Source: RPQK01 sp041946865 (GTDB lineage: Bacteria > Acidobacteriota > UBA6911 > RPQK01). Taken from it: a stretch of 17,805 nt of DNA. The number at the start of each line of letters is the position of its first letter. Positions within the stretch are counted from its first letter, which is position 1. The translations under genes were made by a program, and so were the position numbers. Shown here piece by piece: positions 6,062-14,073 of this stretch. Under the pieces are notes generated by a model. It saw only the letters and a list, made by a program, of their open reading frames with translations, had not been told where the DNA came from and did no database searches. The stretch is from NCBI GenBank assembly GCA_041946865.1, contig JBHGBF010000176.1:1-17805 (forward strand), read 5' to 3'.

Positions 6062-8473
6062 TGCCCGCACGCTCGATCGCATGCGATAGCCGCCACCCAT
6101 GTTACGCGCGAGCCACAGCCGGTACTCGAAGTCCTGTGTTCGTGAAATGAAGCGTGCGTTGATCGGGCTGGTTGCCATGATGACTGCGATCCCTTTGCGT
6201 CCATCTTGCGCGTTTATGGCGAGAATCAGCTCATCGCGGAAGTCGCCGCAGATATCCGCCGTCATCAGCACCCGGGCGTCAGCAAACGGATTGGGAGGGA
6301 GGCCGTGCTCCGGGACGATGCTCGTCCCGTTGAAATTCCCGATGGCCTTTCCGTCTGGAGTCAACAGCTCCCGGGTTTCGTCGCCGTCCCATTCAAAAGG
6401 GAGGTAACCGGCCGGAAAAGGCTCCACCACAAGCTTCCCGGCGCTCGAATAAAGGGCCCAGTTTCTGTCACCGTGTCCGGCCCGGTTGCTGGCACATTCC
6501 AGTCCCGGGGACGAAGCGGAGATATCGGCACTCCATCCTGCGTGTCCGTGGGTCCAGCGGGGATCCTCTTCCCGGTTGTGTTTCCATAGGATCTCCCCGG
6601 AGTTGGCGTCAACCATGTAAACGCCCGCATGCTGACTGGATTCCACGATGTAAAACACTTCAAGCCCGGGCCGGTTCGGAAGGTAGTCGTGGGCGGAGAC
6701 AATGTCCGGATGCTGTCGATAGATCGACCAGCGAAGCGTCCCGTCTGGATTCAGACACATGGTCCCGACAAACACTTCCTGCTTGCCGTCTCCATCGACA
6801 TCAGCAGCCTCTATTTTGTGCCCGCCGCTCCCGTTTGTCTCGGCGAAGCTATCGTACTGCCAGAGTTTCTTGAGGGAGGCGTCGTAAGCGGCAATGATTT
6901 CGTTCTCGTAAAGGCCGGTCTGTGTTACGACTGCCGGGCGCTTCCCGTCCAGAACGACAATGGACAGGTGAATTCGGGTCGAAGATCGTTCGAAGTCGGA
7001 AACCATAGCCGGCCACAGGGTTTTGCTTTTGACTCGGCCGGTGATCCCGTCGAGAATCGCGATATAGTCCTGATCTCCAATCTGCAGCCTGGTGATCACC
7101 TCCGCTTTTCCGTCATCGTCCATGTCCCACACGTTAAAAGGGACATTGTTGCTGTTGCCGAAACAGTGGTCATGTTGGGAGACAGACAGCCGCCAGAGCG
7201 AGCGGCCATAGGAAGTGAACGCCTCGAGCTGTACCGGAACGCCCGGATCCTGTGACATCTCCACATTGCCGTTGTCCAGGCGGATGACGCAATCCAGCCG
7301 GCCGTCCCCGTCCAGGTCCCCGAAAATCGGCACAAGGCCGCCCTCTCGGGTCAGGGGGAAAAAGGTGGCCACCGCAAGTTGCGGCGCGTCCGTCACAGTC
7401 GCGCCGGCCCATTCGGACCTGCGGCCCTCTTTTTTCCCATTCGTCACCGGCCGAACGTAGTAGTGATAACGGCTTCCGGTCCTCAGACCGGTATCGAGGA
7501 AAGTCGTCGAGTTGCGCACCGGCCCTTGGTTGATCTGAAAACCGGCATGAGCGCGCGAGCCGGATCGGTAGACGTTGAAGCCGGTTTCTGTTGAATCCGA
7601 GGCGAGAAGGGCCCAGCTCAGGAGGACCGAACCCTGGCCGAGCGGTTGCGCCACCAGGCTCCGCGTCTCCAGCCGCCAGTCGACTCCTTCCGGGGCTCGG
7701 ACAGGCCGAAAGCCGACGTCAGGCTGACGGCTCCCTGCGGACACGGACACGAAGTAGCCACAGCGGAGGTACTCGGCGCCGCGGGCCCATGATCCGCCTC
7801 CCACTGTTCCCTCTGTCGTGGAGGGTTTCTCGATCCTGTATTTGTAGCGGGAAGTTACCGGGTCCGAGTTGACAGCGACCATTTGCCATACGTTGCCTGC
7901 CATTCCAAACAGCCCGAAACCGTTCGGCACGCCCGAACGGGACGGCTGAAGGTGTTCTGCCCACTGGGTAAAGACCCGTTTCCCGTCAGGATCGAAATTC
8001 GCTTTCCCGGCCGCGTCGCCATCTCCCCATGGATACTTTTTCCCCTCTTCACCGCCGCGCGTCGCGTACTCGAACTCGGCTGCGGTCGGCAAGCGGTACT
8101 GTCGCCCGTCGCGTTTGGAGAGCCAGGCAAGATAGGCGGCTACGTCCTCGCGGTTGATGAAGATGACCGGATGGTCCTCCTTCCCGAGGGGAATTCGGCC
8201 TCTCGTCCAGTGCAGCGGTGAGGCTCGCCGGGTCGCGTCTACGAATCGCTTGTACTCGCGGTTGGTTATCGGGTGATCGAGGATTTCGAAAGCTTCCACC
8301 CGGACCAGCGGGCGGTCGGTTTCGGTCACGACGTCGCCCTCGTGAAAAGTCCCGCCCGGCAAGAGTTTGAATCCTTCGAGCGCAGTCGGCGCAGTTTGTG
8401 CGGCCAGGGGGGCAGCAACAATGAGAGAAACCGCAACAATTACGAGAGTTCGTAGACACGAGGCGGCGTTCAT
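5954..8473 (-). CDS. Secreted SUMF1 domain / Fn3-like / PL11-like rhamnogalacturonan lyase fusion protein
   Basis: An 839-residue exported protein with signal peptide CLRTLVIVAVSLIVAAPLAAQ. A formylglycine-generating-enzyme-like domain spans about 34-260 (LPTAAEFEYATRGGEEGKKY, GLFGMAGNVWQMV, VGFRPVR). A fibronectin type III-like segment spans about 268-362. The remainder resembles the FG-GAP beta-propeller of family PL11 rhamnogalacturonan lyases, with calcium-loop motifs DLDGDGRLD (387-395), DMDDDGKAE (450-458) and DVDGDGKQE (558-566), and a typical ending near YRLWLARNMGGGY (784-796). The SUMF1 part lacks the two catalytic cysteines: GGGSWARGAEYLRC replaces GGSFLC...YC. It is therefore probably a binding or scaffold domain. 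Pectin breakdown is inference. The ATG at 8473 is preferred over an upstream TTG at 8494. Residues 805-839 come from the inverted repeat and look foreign to the family. Confidence 0.8.
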   Translation of the reverse strand: MNAASCLRTLVIVAVSLIVAAPLAAQTAPTALEGFKLLPGGTFHEGDVVTETDRPLVRVEAFEILDHPITNREYKRFVDATRRASPLHWTRGRIPLGKEDHPVIFINREDVAAYLAWLSKRDGRQYRLPTAAEFEYATRGGEEGKKYPWGDGDAAGKANFDPDGKRVFTQWAEHLQPSRSGVPNGFGLFGMAGNVWQMVAVNSDPVTSRYKYRIEKPSTTEGTVGGGSWARGAEYLRCGYFVSVSAGSRQPDVGFRPVRAPEGVDWRLETRSLVAQPLGQGSVLLSWALLASDSTETGFNVYRSGSRAHAGFQINQGPVRNSTTFLDTGLRTGSRYHYYVRPVTNGKKEGRRSEWAGATVTDAPQLAVATFFPLTREGGLVPIFGDLDGDGRLDCVIRLDNGNVEMSQDPGVPVQLEAFTSYGRSLWRLSVSQHDHCFGNSNNVPFNVWDMDDDGKAEVITRLQIGDQDYIAILDGITGRVKSKTLWPAMVSDFERSSTRIHLSIVVLDGKRPAVVTQTGLYENEIIAAYDASLKKLWQYDSFAETNGSGGHKIEAADVDGDGKQEVFVGTMCLNPDGTLRWSIYRQHPDIVSAHDYLPNRPGLEVFYIVESSQHAGVYMVDANSGEILWKHNREEDPRWTHGHAGWSADISASSPGLECASNRAGHGDRNWALYSSAGKLVVEPFPAGYLPFEWDGDETRELLTPDGKAIGNFNGTSIVPEHGLPPNPFADARVLMTADICGDFRDELILAINAQDGRKGIAVIMATSPINARFISRTQDFEYRLWLARNMGGGYRMRSSVRAGFYRGRTLQSPAAPAVFGRAQKTSPAAGLWRVRPR

Positions 8474-8543
8474 GGAGCCGGATTGTACACGCAAAGTGCA
8501 ATCGTCCGTAGCCGCTATAACCGCTATCAGAGGCCCGGGGGGG

Positions 8544-8814
8544 CCTCAGTCTTCTAACGGCGAGGCTCCGAAAGCGCCACAGTGCCGCTTGCTCCTAAAA
8601 CAAGCGCACCGTTTTCCACAGAGCCGCAAGCACAGTGCTTTCCAGCGGAGCGCGTCGGGTGTGCGGGGTATCCACGAACGAACCTCGTTCCGGCACGCAT
8701 CGGACGCGCTTCCCGTCCGCTGACGGGTCCTCTGGAAAGCGCTGCGCTTGCGCTCTGTCTCAGGCGCTGCGGGGCAAGCGGCGCTTTCGGAGCCTCGCGG
8801 TAAGAAGACTGAGG
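8544..8814. repeat. Long imperfect foldback (hairpin-forming) element
   Basis: This 423-base gap between divergent genes (8474-8896) is mostly one long imperfect palindrome. Paired blocks, from outside in, are 8544-8555 with 8803-8814 (12 bp), 8560-8578 with 8780-8798 (19 bp perfect), the CAGAG(C)CGCAAGC region about 8619-8634 with about 8741-8757, and 8634-8645 with 8732-8743 (11 of 12). Weaker pairing follows of 8650-8664 with 8692-8710, and a terminal hairpin GAACGA-ACC-TCGTTC lies near 8675-8690. GGCCCGGG-type tracts flank both ends (about 8532 and 8822). No open frame on either strand resembles a known protein. It could be a MITE-like element or a structured RNA. Confidence 0.75.
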
Positions 8815-8896
8815 GGTTACAGGGCCCGGGGGCCCGCCGCGGTTGCGTGGCCCAGATTGCCGATTTCCTGTAATCTTATATGCTCGGAGCAAAGCC

Positions 8897-9964
8897 ATGG
8901 ACCTTAGCGATATCCGAAAGAAAATCGACATGATCGATTTCGAAATCCTGAAGCTTCTCAACAGCCGGATGGAGTATGGGCTGCGGACCAAGAAATTCAA
9001 GCGCACCATCACGGACGGGAAGCGGGAGAGCGAAGTCATCGAATACATCCAGAAGCACTCGCAGGGACTGATCGAACCGGAGTTCTGCAAGCGTCTGTTC
9101 CTGCAGATCATTTCGGAAACCAAGAGGCTGCAGGAAGAGAGCGTCAAGCTGATCGGCTTTCATGGCGAACACGGCGCATTCGCGGAAGTGGCCGCCCGGG
9201 AGTTCGATCCTCACTTGATGTACATCAGCTGCGCCGAGTTTCACGAGATTTTCGAGGCCGTCAGCTCGGGCCTGCTGCACTACGGGATTGCTGCAGTGGA
9301 AACCACGGCCGGCGGGACCATCGCCGACGTGAACCAGCTCCTGATGGAGAGCGAGCTGCAGATTATCGGAGAGGTGAGATCGCCGATTCACTACGCGCTG
9401 CTGGCGCTGCCTGACACTGACCCTCGGGAGATCCGAGTCGTTTACTCACACCGCCAGGCGCTTTCCCAGTGTCAGCGATACCTGGCCGAGCATGATTGCG
9501 AGGGACGTCCATATTATGACGCGGCGGGAGCCGCCAAAATGCTCCTTCGCGAGAGACCGAAAGGCTCGGCCGCAATTGCCAGCCGGTTTGCCGCCGAATT
9601 CTACAACCTCGCGGTGGTGGCGGGAAATATCGAAGATCGGGAGAACATCACGCGCTTCCTGGTTTTCTCCAAGGAGGCCGGTGAACGCCAGGGCAACAAA
9701 TGCTCCATCGTGTTTTCGACGGAGCACACCGCCGGCGCCCTCTTCCGGGTGCTCCGGGAGTTTGCGGACCAGGGGATCAATCTCACCCGCATCGAATCGA
9801 TGCCCAGCCGGCAGACTTTGGGGACCTACGTGTTTTTTGTCGATTTCCACGGATCGATCAATGACCCCGTCGTCCAGAAGGCCCTCGCAGGTGTCCAGAA
9901 GATGGCCCCCTTCTACCGGTTCCTGGGTTGCTACCCGGAGGCGGAACAGCCGACAGGAAACTGA
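8897..9964 (+). CDS. pheA: Bifunctional chorismate mutase / prephenate dehydratase (P-protein)
   Basis: Converts chorismate to prephenate and then to phenylpyruvate in phenylalanine synthesis. The 355-residue protein has an AroQ chorismate mutase domain at about 1-82 (IRKKIDMIDFEILKLLNSR with R7 and R24, then KRESEVIEYI), a prephenate dehydratase domain at about 84-262, and a C-terminal ACT domain at about 267-345. The catalytic TRF motif is present (NITRFLV, T252-R253-F254), as are SHRQALSQC and the phenylalanine-binding-type IESMPSR in the ACT domain, which points to feedback control. Two motifs are unusual: GEHGAFAE instead of GPxGTFS, and AVETTAGG where PVENSxxG is usual. The start at 8897 is chosen over the in-frame upstream ATG at 8843 because GGAG lies 7 bases before it (8886-8889) and family homology begins there. 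The cyclase gene follows after 48 bases. Confidence 0.9.
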   Translation: MDLSDIRKKIDMIDFEILKLLNSRMEYGLRTKKFKRTITDGKRESEVIEYIQKHSQGLIEPEFCKRLFLQIISETKRLQEESVKLIGFHGEHGAFAEVAAREFDPHLMYISCAEFHEIFEAVSSGLLHYGIAAVETTAGGTIADVNQLLMESELQIIGEVRSPIHYALLALPDTDPREIRVVYSHRQALSQCQRYLAEHDCEGRPYYDAAGAAKMLLRERPKGSAAIASRFAAEFYNLAVVAGNIEDRENITRFLVFSKEAGERQGNKCSIVFSTEHTAGALFRVLREFADQGINLTRIESMPSRQTLGTYVFFVDFHGSINDPVVQKALAGVQKMAPFYRFLGCYPEAEQPTGN

Positions 9965-10012
9965 TCGCAGAGATGGCTGTTTATTCGGCGCTTCGGCGCT
10001 TATCATCAGATC

Positions 10013-11647
10013 ATGGCCATCAAGACCGCCGCCCGGCTCGTCGTGACCGATACGTCCAACGGGGAGTCCTTTGAGTACGAACTCGTCTCGCCCGAATCCC
10101 GCATAGGTCGTGCTCTTCAATTGAATGACATTGTCCTGAATCAGGCGCAGGTTTCCAGGGAACACGCCCTTATCCGATCGGAAGGCGAGACCTACCGGCT
10201 CATCGATCTCGACAGCTCAAACGGCACCAAAATCAACGGACAGCGGATCAAGGAACATCTTCTTAACGACGGAGACGTCTTCACCATCGGCAAGTTTCAG
10301 CTGGTCTTTCACAAGGAACCGCCCGAGATCAGGCTGCATTATAAAGAGATTGATACCACCCGGACTGTACTGTTCCGGCCGTCGGACCAGCTTGTACCAG
10401 CTGTTCCGCAAACCCTGGAACAGAGCGCCGTTTACGGCGCTGGATCAGGCGAACAGATCCTGCAGGAGAACCTTACGGCGTTGAGGAAAAAGGCTGAGAC
10501 GCTGTCGCGTTTGTACGAGCTTAACCGGCTGCTCGCTTCCGTCTTCTCGCTCGATGATATCTTTGAAAAAGTCAGCGAGATGCTCTTCCGCTTGACTCCG
10601 GCCGAGCGTTTCGTGGTTCTCCTCGGCGAGGAATCCGAAATAGATTCGCTGTCGAACATACTGGTCAGGATAAGGCCGGGGACCGCCGAGAGTGAGCGCG
10701 ACATGCCGATCAGCCGTACGGTCGTGAAGCGGGTCGTGAGTGAAAAACTTTCGCTGCTCTCTCTGGACGCACTTCATGACGAGCGGCTTCTTTCGGCAGA
10801 ATCAATTGTTGCGCAGCGAATCGCCTCGATCCTGTGCGCGCCGCTTCTGCAGCGGGGAAATCTGCTGGGCGTCATCTACACGGACAGCCGGCGTCGCTCC
10901 CGGATTTTCAATGCAGACGACCTCGAGCTGCTCAACGCCCTGTGTGCCCAGGCCTCGATCGCCATCGATAATGCCAGGACTCACGAAAAGCTGCTGCGCG
11001 AGGCCGTGGCCCGAGCCGCCTATGCCCGCTTCATGCCTCAGCATGTCGTGGACGAGATTCTGGCCCATCCGGATACGCTGACCCTGGGGGGCTCGAACCG
11101 GCAGATTGCCGTCCTGTTCTCGGATATCCGGGGTTTTACCTCCCTGTCCGAAAAACTCCCTCCGGAAACCGTCGTTCAGGTTCTGAACGAATACTTCTCG
11201 GAAATGACGCCGATTCTGTTTGAGCACCAGGGACTGCTCGACAAGTACATGGGCGATAACGTCATGGCCCTGTTCGGTGTCCCGTACGAGCGCCAGGACG
11301 CGGCCGCGAATGCAGTCAAGACTGCGGTTGCCATGCAGAAGAGACTACGAGACCTTAGCGGCCACCTGAAGGAAAAGGCGCAGGCTGAAATCTCAGTCGG
11401 AATAGGCATCAATTTCGGAACCGGCACCGTCGGCTACATCGGTTCCAAGGAGCGGACCGACTACACGGCAGTCGGAGACGTGGTCAACCTCGCCGCCAGA
11501 CTCGAAAAACAGGCCAAGGCGGGCCAGATCCTCATCAGTGAATCAGTCAGACAGGCGCTTGACGACGCCTTTGAGGTCCGCCCCGTCGGCCTTATCTCGG
11601 TGAAAGGCCGGACCGAAGCCGTGCAGGTGTACGAGGTGAAGTGGTAA
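10013..11647 (+). CDS. FHA-GAF class III adenylate cyclase
   Basis: A 544-residue cytoplasmic signalling enzyme predicted to make cyclic AMP. The N-terminal FHA domain, about 20-100, keeps the phosphothreonine-binding residues (R30 in SRIGR, VSREH at 48-52, SSNG at 68-71). A coiled-coil linker (about 148-172) and a GAF domain (about 175-320) follow, then the catalytic domain (about 362-542). All key class III residues are visible: metal aspartates D371 (LFSDIRGF) and D415 (DKYMGDNVMALFG), adenine-selecting K411 and D483 (RTDYTAVGD), and transition-state N492 and R496 (VNLAARLE). The Lys/Asp pair favours ATP over GTP. FHA suggests control by a Ser/Thr kinase and GAF by a small ligand, but neither partner is in this window. 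No membrane segment is seen, and no strong ribosome-binding site precedes the ATG. Confidence 0.9.
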   Translation: MAIKTAARLVVTDTSNGESFEYELVSPESRIGRALQLNDIVLNQAQVSREHALIRSEGETYRLIDLDSSNGTKINGQRIKEHLLNDGDVFTIGKFQLVFHKEPPEIRLHYKEIDTTRTVLFRPSDQLVPAVPQTLEQSAVYGAGSGEQILQENLTALRKKAETLSRLYELNRLLASVFSLDDIFEKVSEMLFRLTPAERFVVLLGEESEIDSLSNILVRIRPGTAESERDMPISRTVVKRVVSEKLSLLSLDALHDERLLSAESIVAQRIASILCAPLLQRGNLLGVIYTDSRRRSRIFNADDLELLNALCAQASIAIDNARTHEKLLREAVARAAYARFMPQHVVDEILAHPDTLTLGGSNRQIAVLFSDIRGFTSLSEKLPPETVVQVLNEYFSEMTPILFEHQGLLDKYMGDNVMALFGVPYERQDAAANAVKTAVAMQKRLRDLSGHLKEKAQAEISVGIGINFGTGTVGYIGSKERTDYTAVGDVVNLAARLEKQAKAGQILISESVRQALDDAFEVRPVGLISVKGRTEAVQVYEVKW

Positions 11648-11855
11648 CCAGAGGCCGCACGGAGCGACACCACCCGTAGGATTGCAGAGCTGCGCGCCGA
11701 AGGGCTGCCCGGTTCGTGGTTCCGCCTTCTATGAGGGCTTGCGGCTCTGTAGACCTCGCAGCACCGTTCGCCGATTTCTTTACCAGGTCTTGAGGCGCCC
11801 CCGCTCAGGGGCTTTTTCAACAACCTGGCTTCGCTCGCGGCTCTGGGGTGGGGCT
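11648..11855. other. Convergent intergenic region
   Basis: No gene is visible between the cyclase (plus) and the hydrolase (minus). The only clear element is the terminator-like hairpin at 11797-11817. Confidence 0.5.
11797..11817 (+). terminator. Likely intrinsic terminator of the cyclase gene
   Basis: GCCCC (11797-11801) and GGGGC (11808-11812) form a 5-bp GC stem with a 6-base loop, followed at once by TTTTT (11813-11817). It lies about 150 bases after the cyclase stop. The stem is short, so the call is moderate. Confidence 0.5.
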
Positions 11856-12902
11856 TCAGGGCTTCAAGTACTGCGCGAGAAACTCGTAGATCTCGCGTCT
11901 TGACTGCCTGGCCAGCGGCGTATCGATCCGGTTGAAGCTGTGGCCTCCCGGCGCATCCTGGTAAATCTTGTACTGGAAGTCCTTGCCGGCCGCCTTTAAC
12001 GCCTGGATCAGGCTTTCTACCTCTACGACGTTGACATCTCGATCGTTAGTCGTGGTGTGGACCAACAAGGGAGTCTTGAGCTTCGCCACATTCCACAGCG
12101 GGGACCGCCTCCGGTATTCTTCGACGTCCTGATTGGCAGTTTTGCCGATGTGGTAAGTGGCTGAGAATTCGTCGCGGTAGTCCTGCGTGGTGTATCCCAT
12201 CCGGGCGAGCAGATCGGAGACCGGAACACCGGCATACGCCACCTGGAACTTGTCCGGGTGGTTGAAAACGGCCATCAGGGAGATCAGGCCGCCGTGGCTC
12301 CAGCCGATCATACCGACCCTCTTATCGTCCACGAACGAAAGGTTTTCCACGGCCCAGTCCCGGCCGGCTACCACGTCTTCGACTTCCAGACCTCCGTAAT
12401 CGATCGCCTGGTAGAATTCCCGCCCGTAGCCGGTCGATCCCCGGTATTCGGGCGCGAGGACGACATAACCCTGATCCATCATTTCCCGGATGATGTGAGT
12501 GTGATACGTCGTGAAGTTGGCATGCACGCCGCCGTGCGGCAGGACGAGAAGAGGGTGCCTGCGCGACTTGTCGAGCTTGCGCGGGACAAAGACATAGGCG
12601 TAAACCCGGAGAGGATGTCTCTCATTCTTGATTCCGTAAATCTCTCGTCCCTTAGGGTTTGGTGGCCCTACGTAAGTGATCTTGTCGATCTCTGCGACAT
12701 CTCCCAGCCGATTGAACCAGAGGATGTCGTCCACGGCTTTTGCCAATGACTGGACGTCGCTTTGCAGGTCTTCGACTTCACCGCGCAGCCTCTCGACCTC
12801 GTTTTCCTGTGCCCGCTCCTGGGCAAAAAGCGCGACGGCGCCAGAGAACAACAGGATGAAACCGACACTGACCAGGCGACGAACCGACTGACGGACTGAC
12901 AT
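11856..12902 (-). CDS. Exported S9-family (prolyl oligopeptidase-like) alpha/beta hydrolase
   Basis: A 348-residue hydrolase with an N-terminal signal sequence (VSVGFILLFSGAVALFAQ, cleavage near 28). A short heptad-like coiled coil, about 33-62 (ENEVERLRGEVEDLQSDVQS), precedes the catalytic domain. The domain shows the oxyanion-region HGG (LPHGGVHANF), Tyr-Arg-Gly (APEYRGSTGYG), nucleophile S202 in GWSHGG, probable acid D287 (TTNDRDV) and base H321 (GGHSF). Peptidase or esterase activity is possible and the substrate is unknown. It lacks the N-terminal propeller of full prolyl oligopeptidases; the coiled coil takes its place and might mediate oligomerisation. GGGAGAAAGG lies just before the ATG and is a good ribosome-binding site. 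It follows the AI-2E-family gene by 88 bases on the same strand. Confidence 0.85.
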   Translation of the reverse strand: MSVRQSVRRLVSVGFILLFSGAVALFAQERAQENEVERLRGEVEDLQSDVQSLAKAVDDILWFNRLGDVAEIDKITYVGPPNPKGREIYGIKNERHPLRVYAYVFVPRKLDKSRRHPLLVLPHGGVHANFTTYHTHIIREMMDQGYVVLAPEYRGSTGYGREFYQAIDYGGLEVEDVVAGRDWAVENLSFVDDKRVGMIGWSHGGLISLMAVFNHPDKFQVAYAGVPVSDLLARMGYTTQDYRDEFSATYHIGKTANQDVEEYRRRSPLWNVAKLKTPLLVHTTTNDRDVNVVEVESLIQALKAAGKDFQYKIYQDAPGGHSFNRIDTPLARQSRREIYEFLAQYLKP

Positions 12903-12990
12903 AGGCCTTTCTCCCTGTCATAGAACCGCGAGCGCAAATGCGCCGAAAACACGGGTATTCTCTACCTGGCGCCTGGCCGGTGGCAATGCC

Positions 12991-14061
12991 CTATGTCAGG
13001 TCTTCCTTGAACTCGATCTTGTATATCTGGAGGAAGGTGACGAGGATTGCGGCAACGAGCGGTCCGAGAATCAGTCCGGGCACGCCGAAAAGAGTCAGGC
13101 CGCCCGCCAGGCTGAAGAAGACGAGCAGGACATGCAAGCCTTCCGACCGGCCTTCGATGATAAAGGGTCGGATGAGGTTGTCGACGAGGCCAATGACGCC
13201 GCCGCCAAGGCACACGAGCACGATTCCTTTCACGATCGAACCCGTCAGGATCAGATAAACCGCGACGGGCACCCAGACCACTGCCGTGCCCACCATGGGA
13301 ACCAGCGAGAAAACAGCGATAGCGGTGCCCCAAAGCACCGGGTTACTGATTCCCAAACCGAAAAAGATCAGCCCGCCGGCCACGCCTTGACAGGCAGCAG
13401 TCGCAAAAAGCCCGAAGAACGTGGCGTAAATGACTTCTTTCAGTCTCTCGACCAGCATCTCCTCGTATTCCGGTGCGAGCGGTACCAGGCGCTTAAGCTC
13501 ATTAAGCAGCACGTGACCGTCGCGGAAAAAAAAGAACATGCTGAAAATCATGATGAAGAAGTTAAAGAAGAAGAACCCAATGCCGCCGAGGATGGAGGAG
13601 TAGTGCTCGAGCAGATAGCCGACCGCCCGATCGACGATCCGCGAAAAAGTGACGCGCAGGTTACGTCCGTCGACGCCCAGGTACCGGTTAACCTGGCTCC
13701 ACAATTCACGCATGACCGGGTTTTCGATCACGTATTCCTGCTGTTGCGCCGGTTGCCTGTCCAGCTCTTGGCGAACAGAATCGTACGCGGTGTTCAGCTC
13801 TTCGAACAGAGCTAGAAAGAACAGCAGCGAGGGGATGATGATCAGGATGGTGATCACCGTACACATCAGCAGAGAAGCGAGGCCTGTGCGCCCCTTCAGT
13901 CTGATTCGCAGCTGGCGGTAGTTCGGGTAAAACAGCGAGACCAGCGTCAGCGCCAGGATAATGGAGACAAGAAAGGGCTTCAGCATCTTGTAGAACACGA
14001 AAAGGATCAGCAAGAAGACTAAGCCGAAGAAGATCTGCGAGTACTTATAGGTCAAAGGCAT
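12991..14061 (-). CDS. AI-2E/PerM-family transporter (UPF0118)
   Basis: A 356-residue inner-membrane protein of the AI-2E family (PerM/YdiK/TqsA type). Members include autoinducer-2 exporters, Na+/H+ antiporters and many proteins of unknown cargo. About eight hydrophobic segments are visible: near 9-45 (two), 62-85, 160-180, 210-235, 240-260, 265-295 and 305-345. A hydrophilic region at about 88-155 is typical of the family. The C-terminal signature is clear: DNLIRPFIIEGRSEGLHVLL, then FSLAGGLTLFGVPGLILGPL. Length matches the family. The start lies 12 bases after the nth stop and has no strong ribosome-binding site, so translation may be coupled to nth. Cargo cannot be told from sequence; no luxS is present here. 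Confidence 0.85.
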   Translation of the reverse strand: MPLTYKYSQIFFGLVFLLILFVFYKMLKPFLVSIILALTLVSLFYPNYRQLRIRLKGRTGLASLLMCTVITILIIIPSLLFFLALFEELNTAYDSVRQELDRQPAQQQEYVIENPVMRELWSQVNRYLGVDGRNLRVTFSRIVDRAVGYLLEHYSSILGGIGFFFFNFFIMIFSMFFFFRDGHVLLNELKRLVPLAPEYEEMLVERLKEVIYATFFGLFATAACQGVAGGLIFFGLGISNPVLWGTAIAVFSLVPMVGTAVVWVPVAVYLILTGSIVKGIVLVCLGGGVIGLVDNLIRPFIIEGRSEGLHVLLVFFSLAGGLTLFGVPGLILGPLVAAILVTFLQIYKIEFKEDLT

Positions 14062-14073
14062 GGTCGGTCCGGT

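Noticed and set aside
8554..9147. 197-codon minus-strand frame through the foldback into pheA
   Set aside because: It is antisense to the clear chorismate mutase domain and is partly formed by repeat sequence.
9446..10165. 239-codon minus-strand frame opposite pheA and the cyclase start
   Set aside because: Both plus-strand genes have full domain support; this frame has none.
13132..13815. 227-codon plus-strand frame opposite the AI-2E-family gene
   Set aside because: Very rich in His, Asp and Glu with no domain; it mirrors hydrophobic codons of the real gene.
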